From contig CAYZTN010000022.1 of assembly GCA_964481385.1 (NCBI GenBank), positions 1 to 18,971 on the forward strand: a DNA stretch of 18,971 nucleotides, read 5' to 3'. Position 1 is the first letter of the stretch. Every line of letters starts with the position of its first letter. The translations under genes and the position numbers were made by a program. This DNA is from UMGS1649 sp964481385. Its GTDB lineage: Bacteria; Bacillota; Clostridia; TANB77; CAG-465. Below are positions 7,778 through 13,953 of this stretch, in pieces. The notes below the pieces were generated by a model, which was given only the letters and a program-made list of their open reading frames with translations, was not told the DNA's origin and searched no databases.

Positions 7778-7799
7778 TTACCGTACTCTCCTTTCCCGA

Positions 7800-8621
7800 T
7801 TATTTGCCTGCCGTTATCATAACCTTTTCACGCTTTAAAAGCCAATCTGTAACAAGTTGTGAAATAATTCCAAGTACTCCTCCAAGTAACCAATATATTC
7901 CAAGCGCTAAAGGCATTGCATATGCGATGATACCAGATAAAAATGGCATCATTATGTTCATAGATTTCTGTTGCTCTCTTTGCTCGTCAGTCATTTTGCT
8001 GTTTTTTTGTGAAATATATGTCTGTAAAAACTGAATTAATACACTTAACACTGGTACTAATATAGTCCATTTACTAGGTCTATTTGCCATATCGTTATTA
8101 AAAGAATCAGATGGTGTAGCACCAAAATCTATTCCCATAAATCTCATATCAATTAAGCCTTTGCTAGACGCAATCTGTATTTCAGCGTTTTTAGCTTCTT
8201 TTTCTGTAACTTCTTCTTTTCCTAGTACTTCCACCGCATATTCTATAACTTGTTCACTTGGAACTTGAGTTATATATGTTAATGGTTGTTTTACTATCCA
8301 AAACATTGCAATTATTATTGGAAATTGTATAAGTAATGGCAAACATCCGGCCATTGGGTTTATTTTATACTCTTGATATGCCTTGGCAAGTTCTTCTGCT
8401 TGCTTATCTTTATTTCCCTTATACTTTTCTCTTATTTCTTTTTCAAGTGGCGCCAGTTTTTGCATGTCTTTCATTGCTTTTGACTGTTTATAATTTATTG
8501 GAAACAATATTAACTTAGTAAGTACTGTAAACAAAATAATAGATAGTCCATAATTTTGTCCGACAGCATTGTATATTAGTCTAATAATTGCTCCTAGCGC
8601 CGATGCTATTAAATCCATCAT
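7800..8621 (-). CDS. yidC: membrane protein insertase YidC/Oxa1 family (SpoIIIJ-type)
   Basis: A 273-residue polytopic protein of the short Gram-positive YidC class. Hydrophobic segments lie at ~23-42, 92-110, 186-204, 224-240 and 241-262, giving the five-helix Oxa1 core. A charged cytoplasmic hairpin sits at ~50-88 and an extracellular loop at ~111-184. The groove's positive residue is Lys36 (LTKLILFP) where B. subtilis SpoIIIJ has Arg. There is no lipoprotein signal peptide with a lipobox Cys. YidC inserts membrane proteins alone or with SecYEG. The start is the first of two ATGs (MMD) after an AGGAG. It lies 10 bases after yidD and is followed closely by jag, the usual gene string. Confidence 0.95.
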   Translation of the reverse strand: MMDLIASALGAIIRLIYNAVGQNYGLSIILFTVLTKLILFPINYKQSKAMKDMQKLAPLEKEIREKYKGNKDKQAEELAKAYQEYKINPMAGCLPLLIQFPIIIAMFWIVKQPLTYITQVPSEQVIEYAVEVLGKEEVTEKEAKNAEIQIASSKGLIDMRFMGIDFGATPSDSFNNDMANRPSKWTILVPVLSVLIQFLQTYISQKNSKMTDEQREQQKSMNIMMPFLSGIIAYAMPLALGIYWLLGGVLGIISQLVTDWLLKREKVMITAGK

Positions 8622-8631
8622 ATGCTTTCTC

Positions 8632-8841
8632 CTATTCTAAATAATCTATTCCGCCTGCATGAAACGGATTACATTTTAATATTCTTTTTAAACCTTTAAA
8701 AATCCCTTTAATTATACCATATTTGTCAATAGCTTGCTTTGTATATTCTGAGCATGTTGGATAGAACCTACATTTTGCTCCAAATAAGCCAGATATGTGT
8801 TTTTGATAAAAGTTTATCATGCAAATAAATACTTTTTTCAA
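8632..8841 (-). CDS. yidD: membrane protein insertion efficiency factor YidD
   Basis: A 69-residue protein with the complete YidD signature: FYQKHISG (12-19), CRFYPTCSEYT (24-34) and CNPFHAGGID near the end, with all three conserved Cys. It helps YidC-dependent insertion of inner-membrane proteins, probably as a small membrane-associated protein. The start is TTG at 8841, directly after the rnpA stop (TAATTG), with GAGGTGAGG upstream inside the rnpA end. It gives the normal MKKVFICMINFYQ start; an internal ATG at residue 8 would trim a conserved segment. Direct contact with rnpA implies coupled translation. Confidence 0.95.
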   Translation of the reverse strand: MKKVFICMINFYQKHISGLFGAKCRFYPTCSEYTKQAIDKYGIIKGIFKGLKRILKCNPFHAGGIDYLE

Positions 8842-9216
8842 TTAGTCCTCACCTCTTATAAGTCCCACTTCATTTAAGCATTTATGAATATCTTGTTCCA
8901 CAAGGTCAAATGTTATTTTACCATTATCATAATCTTCTCTAATACTTTTTTTATAGAGTACAACTATTATATATCCAAACTCCAAGTTTTTCTCAATATG
9001 CGTATATGCCTCTCTTGCCCACCTTTTTAACCTATTTCTTACAACGCTATTTCCATGTTTTTTGCTAACACAAATACCAAATAAATTCTCTGCATCGCTT
9101 TCGTTTCTACGTCTTTTTAGTGTATATATGATAACATATTTTCCTTTAGAAAACTTTCCATAGTTCAAGGTTTTTCTAAAATCAAAAGCTTTCTTTAGCG
9201 ATTTTGTATTATTCAT
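8842..9216 (-). CDS. rnpA: ribonuclease P protein component
   Basis: A 124-residue protein, normal length for the protein subunit of RNase P, which with the RNase P RNA removes 5' leaders from pre-tRNAs. The RNP motif NSVVRNRLKRWAREAY holds the conserved Arg cluster. The N-terminal SLKKAFDFRKTLNYGK and the GKYVIIYTLK strand also fit. The start is the ATG at 9216, preceded by GGTGAGG. A longer frame to 9285 exists but runs through the rpmH terminator and adds 23 unrelated residues, so it is rejected. The gene lies between rpmH and yidD, the standard order. Confidence 0.96.
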   Translation of the reverse strand: MNNTKSLKKAFDFRKTLNYGKFSKGKYVIIYTLKRRRNESDAENLFGICVSKKHGNSVVRNRLKRWAREAYTHIEKNLEFGYIIVVLYKKSIREDYDNGKITFDLVEQDIHKCLNEVGLIRGED

Positions 9217-9248
9217 TTCCTCACCTACGTCTATTTTACCATAAAGAC

Positions 9249-9276
9249 AAAAAAAAATAAAGGCCTTCGCCTTTAT
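9249..9276 (-). terminator. intrinsic terminator or attenuator between rpmH and rnpA
   Basis: On the minus strand, an 8-bp stem (9276-9269 with 9264-9257), a GAAG tetraloop and a run of nine U. It follows the rpmH stop by 20 bases. No separate promoter for rnpA is obvious, so it probably acts as a partial terminator that lowers rnpA expression below rpmH. Confidence 0.88.
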
Positions 9277-9295
9277 ATAAAACACAACAATTTAC

Positions 9296-9430
9296 TTATG
9301 CAGTTAATTTAGCTCTACCTTTTGTTCTTCTTGCTTTAAGAATAGCTCTACCTGCAGAAGTTTTCATTCTTTTTCTAAAACCATGTTCCTTTTTTTCTTG
9401 TCTGTTTTTAGGTTGATATGTCATTTTCAT
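9296..9430 (-). CDS. rpmH: 50S ribosomal protein L34
   Basis: A 44-residue, strongly basic protein read from the minus strand: it begins MKMTYQPKNRQEKKEHGFR and ends KGRAKLTA. This is the usual L34 size, with the conserved KxxGFRxRM and GRxxLxxRRxKGR patterns. L34 is a late-assembling large-subunit protein. ATG at 9430 has a perfect AGGAGGTG 7 bases upstream; a second ATG at 9424 is less well placed. It is the first gene of the minus-strand arm, divergent from dnaA, with a near-consensus promoter. Confidence 0.97.
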   Translation of the reverse strand: MKMTYQPKNRQEKKEHGFRKRMKTSAGRAILKARRTKGRAKLTA

Positions 9431-9475
9431 TATAGAACACCTCCTGTACAAATAAAATCTATAATCCTGTTAGAC

Positions 9476-9504
9476 ATTTTAGCACATTTTTTTAACAATG
9501 TCAA
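9476..9504 (-). promoter_or_regulatory. sigma-A promoter of rpmH
   Basis: On the minus strand, perfect TTGACA (9504-9499), a 17-base spacer and TAAAAT (9481-9476) with a TG extension. It lies 45 bases before the rpmH ATG. It is the strongest promoter in the window by match, fitting a ribosomal protein gene. Confidence 0.88.
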
Positions 9505-9552
9505 TCTTTACTCGATTTATTTTAAAACTTAATTTTTTATTGCCATTTTGTA

Positions 9553-9581
9553 TTGTTTTTTACCTTTTTTTCTGATATATT
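9553..9581 (+). promoter_or_regulatory. probable dnaA promoter
   Basis: TTGTTT (9553-9558), a 17-base T-rich spacer and TATATT (9576-9581) with TGA before the -10. It points toward dnaA and leaves a leader of about 145 bases that contains three DnaA boxes, which fits DnaA autoregulation. The match is moderate. Confidence 0.5.
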
Positions 9582-9676
9582 AGTGATGGTTATTTATAGG
9601 CATTTTTCGGCTAAAAAATATAGTCACAAAAATTATGTAAAGAAGTTACTTAATATATATTTATTTAGTCAAGAAC

Positions 9677-9708
9677 TTATCCACACCTGTGGATAAGTCT
9701 GTGGATAA
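9677..9708. promoter_or_regulatory. DnaA box cluster upstream of dnaA
   Basis: Three perfect 9-mers: TTATCCACA (9677-9685) and TGTGGATAA (9688-9696) form an inverted pair 2 bases apart, and a second TGTGGATAA lies at 9700-9708, 12 bases along from its neighbour. They sit between the dnaA promoter and its Shine-Dalgarno. This matches the upstream half of bipartite Firmicutes origins and suggests autorepression of dnaA and possible looping to the downstream boxes. The rest of the rpmH-dnaA gap holds only the two promoters and AT-rich DNA. Confidence 0.92.
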
Positions 9709-9731
9709 CTTTTCAGAAAGGTGGGGAAAAA

Positions 9732-11165
9732 GTGAACGAAAGTTTTATTGAAATATGGGAGAAAGCCCTAGAAATCATTAAGGAAGAGATATCTCCAGTA
9801 GGTTATAAAACATACGTGGAAGTTATGGTTCCAAGACTTGTAGATGAAAACACTATTTGTTTTTTAGCACCTTCTCAATACCATATAGAAGTACTAACAA
9901 AAAAATATTTAGACTTAATACAAAATTCATTAACTTTTTTAACAAACAAAAACTATATTATTTGTTTTCAATCTAAAGATATGTCCCTAACCAATGACGA
10001 AGAGGAAACTCAAGAGATAGAAGAAAGAACTATAGCAAAAACTAATTCAGATGTAACAGTTGAACAAAAAATAGAAGAGAAAACCTCAAAACAAACTGAA
10101 GAAAAAAATAGCGTAAACCTAAACGGCGATAGTGGACTTAATCCAAAATATACTTTTGATAACTATATTGTTGGTTCTAACAACCGTTTTGCTCACGCAG
10201 CAGCTATTGCTGTGTCTGAAAATCCAGGTACCAAATACAACCCGCTATATATCTATGGGGGAGTAGGACTAGGCAAAACACACTTGATGCAGGCTATTGG
10301 ACACGCTATAAAGAAAAATAATCCTAACATAAACATAATTTACACAACAGGGGAAAGTTTTACCAACGAACTTGTTTCAGCAATTATGAGAGATAATTCA
10401 GATAACGAAACTTTTAGAAACAAATATAGAAAAATTGATGTATTGCTTATAGACGATATTCAATTTTTAGCGGGTAAAGAAAAGTGTCAAGAAGAATTTT
10501 TCCACACATTCAATACACTGTTCGAAAGTGGAAAACAAATTATCCTTTCGAGCGAAAAACCACCAAAGCAAATTAACATGCTAGAAGAAAGACTAAAAAC
10601 ACGTTTCGAAATGGGACTTACAGTAGATATTCAAGCTCCGGATTATGAAACACGTTTAGCAATTCTTAAAAAGAAAAGAGATAACGAGCGTTATGTTATG
10701 GACGACAGTGTACTTGTAAAAATAGCAACAAAAGTTACGTCAAATATCAGAGAACTAGAAGGTGTATTTAATAAACTGATTGCATACACATCATTTACTA
10801 ATAATGAATTAACAGACGATATAATAGACAATACAATTGAATCAATACTAGTTAAAACAACTAATGTAGTAACTAGTAAACTAATAATGCAAGTTGTTGC
10901 TAAATTCTTTAACATAAAAGTAGACGATATGCTAAGTATGAATAGATCTAAAAATGTGGCATATCCTAGACAAATAGCAATGTTTTTATGCAGGAATGTT
11001 ATAAACATGACATTTCCACAAATAGGGAAAGATTTTGGAGGAAAAGACCATACAACAGTTCTACATGCGTATAATAAAATTGAAGCAGAATATATGACAA
11101 ACGAAGAAACTAAAACTTTGATAGACGATATCAAAAAAAGCTTATCTACCAAGGCTTTGAAGTAA
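9732..11165 (+). CDS. dnaA: chromosomal replication initiator protein DnaA
   Basis: A 477-residue DnaA with four domains: domain I (~1-80), a low-complexity acidic linker (~85-135), the AAA+ domain (~138-350) and the DNA-binding domain IV (~375-470). Walker A is GGVGLGKTHL (176-185), Walker B is LLIDDIQFL (238-246) and the arginine-finger box is RLKTRFEMGL (287-296). The DnaA-box signature reads GGKDHTTVLHAY (436-447), with Lys where most members have Arg (GGRDHTTV). Sensor I reads SSEKPP instead of the common SDRPP. DnaA-ATP binds DnaA boxes and trios and melts the origin. The start is GTG at 9732 with an AGGTGGGG site. Boxes on both sides of the gene suggest autoregulation. Confidence 0.99.
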   Translation: MNESFIEIWEKALEIIKEEISPVGYKTYVEVMVPRLVDENTICFLAPSQYHIEVLTKKYLDLIQNSLTFLTNKNYIICFQSKDMSLTNDEEETQEIEERTIAKTNSDVTVEQKIEEKTSKQTEEKNSVNLNGDSGLNPKYTFDNYIVGSNNRFAHAAAIAVSENPGTKYNPLYIYGGVGLGKTHLMQAIGHAIKKNNPNINIIYTTGESFTNELVSAIMRDNSDNETFRNKYRKIDVLLIDDIQFLAGKEKCQEEFFHTFNTLFESGKQIILSSEKPPKQINMLEERLKTRFEMGLTVDIQAPDYETRLAILKKKRDNERYVMDDSVLVKIATKVTSNIRELEGVFNKLIAYTSFTNNELTDDIIDNTIESILVKTTNVVTSKLIMQVVAKFFNIKVDDMLSMNRSKNVAYPRQIAMFLCRNVINMTFPQIGKDFGGKDHTTVLHAYNKIEAEYMTNEETKTLIDDIKKSLSTKALK

Positions 11166-11168
11166 TTA

Positions 11169-11205
11169 TTACAGAAATATTACAAAAACATTACAATGTG
11201 TTACA
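11169..11205 (+). repeat. phased TTACA array (four copies)
   Basis: TTACA occurs at 11169, 11180, 11191 and 11201, that is at steps of 11, 11 and 10 bases, one helical turn each. The first three are preceded by A or T then A/T-rich filler. The array begins 4 bases after the dnaA stop and ends 10 bases before the first downstream DnaA box. It could be a protein-binding array on one face of the helix; see findings. Confidence 0.7.
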
Positions 11206-11215
11206 AAGTTTTAAG

Positions 11216-11504
11216 TTATCCACAGGTTTCCAGTGGAAAAGCTGTGGATAAACTGTGGATAAAAAATTGTTTGCAGACTTATCCACAAAGTTCAAATGTT
11301 CTGTGGATAAAAAAGACAAGTTATCCACAGGTTTGTCCACACGAGTTTTGGCTTATATAGCGGGTTTTGAGTGAGTTATCCACTGTTTCCACAGCCCCTA
11401 CTACTACTACTACTAAATTATATATATAATATATATTAATTATATAATAATAGTCGAAAATTTTTGAAAAAAGTTATCCACACCCCTGTGGATATAGTGG
11501 ATAA
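11216..11504. other. oriC: oriC, dnaA-dnaN intergenic replication origin
   Basis: Seven perfect DnaA boxes lie here: TTATCCACA at 11216, 11279, 11321 and 11474, and TGTGGATAA at 11243, 11254 and 11302. One-mismatch boxes are at 11333 (TTGTCCACA), 11376 (TTATCCACT), 11487 (TGTGGATAT) and 11496 (AGTGGATAA), and a two-mismatch one is at 11385. The cluster lies between dnaA and dnaN, beside the DnaA-trios and the A/T stretch at 11398-11452. With the boxes before dnaA this makes a bipartite origin. Genes on the two sides diverge as expected of a bidirectional start. The remainder of the gap (11505-11676) is A-rich with no structure that I can see apart from the dnaN ribosome binding site. Confidence 0.95.
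11398..11452 (+). other. DnaA-trio run and DNA unwinding element
   Basis: Six consecutive perfect CTA triplets (11398-11415; complement 3'-GAT-5') follow a GCCCC cluster and two same-strand degenerate DnaA boxes (11376, 11385). A pure A/T stretch (11414-11452, 39 bases) comes next. DnaA boxes, GC cluster, trios and AT element in this order form the basal unwinding system described in B. subtilis, where DnaA loads from the boxes onto one strand through the trios. Confidence 0.9.
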
Positions 11505-11676
11505 GTACACTTTGATATACAGACTGTAGACAAAAACGATAAATTTTATAAAAATTATAAAGTAAACAAAAAATGAATTAAAAATAGAAAAGAAATAATA
11601 TAAATTTTTAGAATAAAAAATATAAAACAAAAAATATTAAAATAATAAATACAAAAAAATAATGGAGGGTATAATA

Positions 11677-12792
11677 ATGAAATTTAAATGTAGTAAGGAA
11701 GATTTAATAAAAGGACTAAACTCTGTATCTAAAACAGTAGCTAGCAAAACAACATTACCTATACAAGAAGGTATACTTATAGAAACAGTGGGAAGTAATA
11801 TAAGATTAATTACAAATGATTTAGAAATAGGAACGGAATATATATTAAATGCAGAGATTGAAGAAGCTGGTGCAACAGTTGTAGATATGAAAACATTTAA
11901 CGAAATAATAAGAAAAATAGAATCTTTAGAAATTACTTTTGAAGAAAAAGATGGCATATTTGCTATAAAATCTACAAGTGGTGTATTTAAATTGCAAACA
12001 ATGAATGCAGAAGAATATAAAAGACTTCCTGTATTCAATATAGAAAAACAAATAGAAATATCTCAAAAAGTATTTAAAGATATGGTAAAAAAGACTGTTT
12101 TTTCAGCAAGTGTAGATATGAATAGACCGGTGTACACAGGTGTACTTATTACTGTTACAGGTAATGTAATAAATCTTGTTGCAATTGATGGATTTAGAAT
12201 GGCTATCAAAAAAGAGTTGTTAGAAAGTTATTCAAATGACTTTAAAGCTATTATTCCAGCTAAAGTGTTAACAGAAGTTATTAAATCTCTAGAAGATGAA
12301 GAAGATAAGAAAATAAGAATTGGCGTAAATAAAAATCAAGCATTGTTTGAAATGGACGAATGTACAGTTGTAAGTAGAATAATAGACGGAGAATTTTTAA
12401 ATTACAACAATGTGCTTCCTGCAGAAGCTGATACAAAAGTAACTATTAACAGAAGACAATTTTTAGAAGCTATAGAGCGTGTTGCAATATTTTCTCGTGA
12501 TGTGTCTGAAAAGGATAAAAAAGTACCAGTAAAAGTATCTATCCAAATGGACTCTATTGAAGTATCTTGCGTAAGTGTTACAGGAGATGCTAAAGAAATT
12601 GTAAATTCTGTTGTTGAAGGAAAAAATCTAGACATTGGTTTTAACCCAAGATATTTGATAGAAGCTTTAAGAGTAATAGAAGATGAAGAAATACAAATGG
12701 AGTTTAGCACTAATGTTTCTCCGCTTATAATAAAACCGATAGCAGGTAATACATATATCTATATGGTTTTACCAGTTAAAATTAAAGATTAA
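11677..12792 (+). CDS. dnaN: DNA polymerase III beta subunit (sliding clamp)
   Basis: A 371-residue protein of normal clamp length. It forms a ring-shaped dimer that tethers the replicative polymerase to DNA. The N-terminus MKFKCSKEDLIKGLNSVSK and the C-terminal YMVLPVKI (close to the usual YxxMPVRL) are typical, and the three repeated clamp domains are all present. The start is the ATG at 11677, 7 bases after GGAGGG (11664-11669). An in-frame ATG at 11662 includes that Shine-Dalgarno within its own codons and is rejected. It lies directly downstream of the origin; no convincing separate promoter is visible in the A-rich leader. Confidence 0.98.
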   Translation: MKFKCSKEDLIKGLNSVSKTVASKTTLPIQEGILIETVGSNIRLITNDLEIGTEYILNAEIEEAGATVVDMKTFNEIIRKIESLEITFEEKDGIFAIKSTSGVFKLQTMNAEEYKRLPVFNIEKQIEISQKVFKDMVKKTVFSASVDMNRPVYTGVLITVTGNVINLVAIDGFRMAIKKELLESYSNDFKAIIPAKVLTEVIKSLEDEEDKKIRIGVNKNQALFEMDECTVVSRIIDGEFLNYNNVLPAEADTKVTINRRQFLEAIERVAIFSRDVSEKDKKVPVKVSIQMDSIEVSCVSVTGDAKEIVNSVVEGKNLDIGFNPRYLIEALRVIEDEEIQMEFSTNVSPLIIKPIAGNTYIYMVLPVKIKD

Positions 12793-12834
12793 AGTTTACA
12801 AAAAATTAAATAAAATTAGAGAAAAGGAATTAAA

Positions 12835-13908
12835 ATGTATTTAAAAAATATTAAATTATCTAATTTTAGAAATTATGAAAGTTTAGAAATAGATTTATCT
12901 CAAGGCATAAATATAATTTATGGAAAGAATGGACGAGGAAAGACAAACATAATAGAAGCCATGTATATATCTGCAATTACGAAGTCATATAGAGCTCAAA
13001 AAGATATGGAGTATGTTAAATTTGATGAAACGAATACTCATATAGAAGCTCAGTTTGTAAAACAAGATATAAATTTTAGTGTAGATGTATTTGCAGATAT
13101 AAATGGTCAAAAACAAATAAAAGAAGACGGGGTACGTATATTACGTTATACAGAGTTTATTGGAAAATATCCATTAGTATTGTTTTGTCCAGAAGATATG
13201 GATATAGTAAAGGGAGCTCCTAAAAACAGGAGAAAGTTTTTAGATATCTTAATTAGTCAAATTTCTAAAAAATATGTAATAACGCTAAGTGAATATAAAA
13301 AGACACTTAATATAAAAAACAGTTTATTAAAACAAGATAGAGAAAAAATAGATTTAAATTATCTTAGAATAATAAATGAAAAATTGGCACGTCAAATAGT
13401 TGAAATTGTGAGTTCAAGAAAAAAGTATATTGAAAAGATACAAGATCTTGCAATTCCTGTTCAAGAGAAAATATCTCAAGGAGAAGAAGAACTAAAACTT
13501 ATTTATGTGACAGAGTTTGAAAATATGGAATATAACGAAGTGCTTAAAACTTTAGAAAACTCAGTTGAGGCAGATATATTTAAAAGAACTTCTACCAAAG
13601 GAATTGGACATGACGATTTTGAAGTATTGGTAAATGGTACAGATGTTGCAAAGTTTGGTTCACAAGGTCAGAATAGGACAGCAACACTAGCTTTAAAAAT
13701 TGCTGAAGCAAAACTTTTGACAGAAGAAAAAGAAACTTTACCAATAGTGTTATTAGATGATGTGTTTTCTGAATTAGATAATGAAAGAATTAGTTTTTTA
13801 TTAGAATATATAAAAGGCTTTCAAACTGTTATAACTACAACGACAATAGAAAACATAAAACTTGAAGATGCAAAATTTTTTGATATAAATACGCTTGCTA
13901 AAAATTAA
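12835..13908 (+). CDS. recF: DNA replication and repair protein RecF
   Basis: A 357-residue SMC-like ATPase that helps load RecA at single-strand gaps. Walker A is YGKNGRGKTN (29-38). The ABC signature region SQGQNRTATLALKIAEA lies near the C-terminus, followed by Walker B and D-loop VLLDDVFSELDNER. The N-terminal LSNFRNYESLEIDL is typical. The start ATG follows AAAAGGA. It lies 42 bases after dnaN; the small S4-domain gene yaaA (rlbA), often found between these two, is missing here. Confidence 0.97.
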   Translation: MYLKNIKLSNFRNYESLEIDLSQGINIIYGKNGRGKTNIIEAMYISAITKSYRAQKDMEYVKFDETNTHIEAQFVKQDINFSVDVFADINGQKQIKEDGVRILRYTEFIGKYPLVLFCPEDMDIVKGAPKNRRKFLDILISQISKKYVITLSEYKKTLNIKNSLLKQDREKIDLNYLRIINEKLARQIVEIVSSRKKYIEKIQDLAIPVQEKISQGEEELKLIYVTEFENMEYNEVLKTLENSVEADIFKRTSTKGIGHDDFEVLVNGTDVAKFGSQGQNRTATLALKIAEAKLLTEEKETLPIVLLDDVFSELDNERISFLLEYIKGFQTVITTTTIENIKLEDAKFFDINTLAKN

Positions 13909-13953
13909 ATTTAGTGATAAAGTATAAATAAATTAAAGATAGGAGAGAAAAAC

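Noticed and set aside
9217..9285. 23-codon N-terminal extension of rnpA
   Set aside because: It is translated from the rpmH terminator hairpin and has no family similarity; ATG 9216 has GGTGAGG.
11398..11415. CTA run as a simple microsatellite
   Set aside because: Its position directly after DnaA boxes and a GC cluster and before the A/T stretch fits DnaA-trios better.
11216..11504. Repeated 9-mers as a CRISPR-like array
   Set aside because: The repeats are DnaA boxes in both orientations with irregular spacing and no spacers.
11512..11552. Possible dnaN promoter starting at TTGATA
   Set aside because: No acceptable -10 hexamer occurs at 16-18 bases; the A-rich sequence gives many weak matches.
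11662..11676. Five extra N-terminal codons of dnaN
   Set aside because: They contain the GGAGGG that serves the ATG at 11677.
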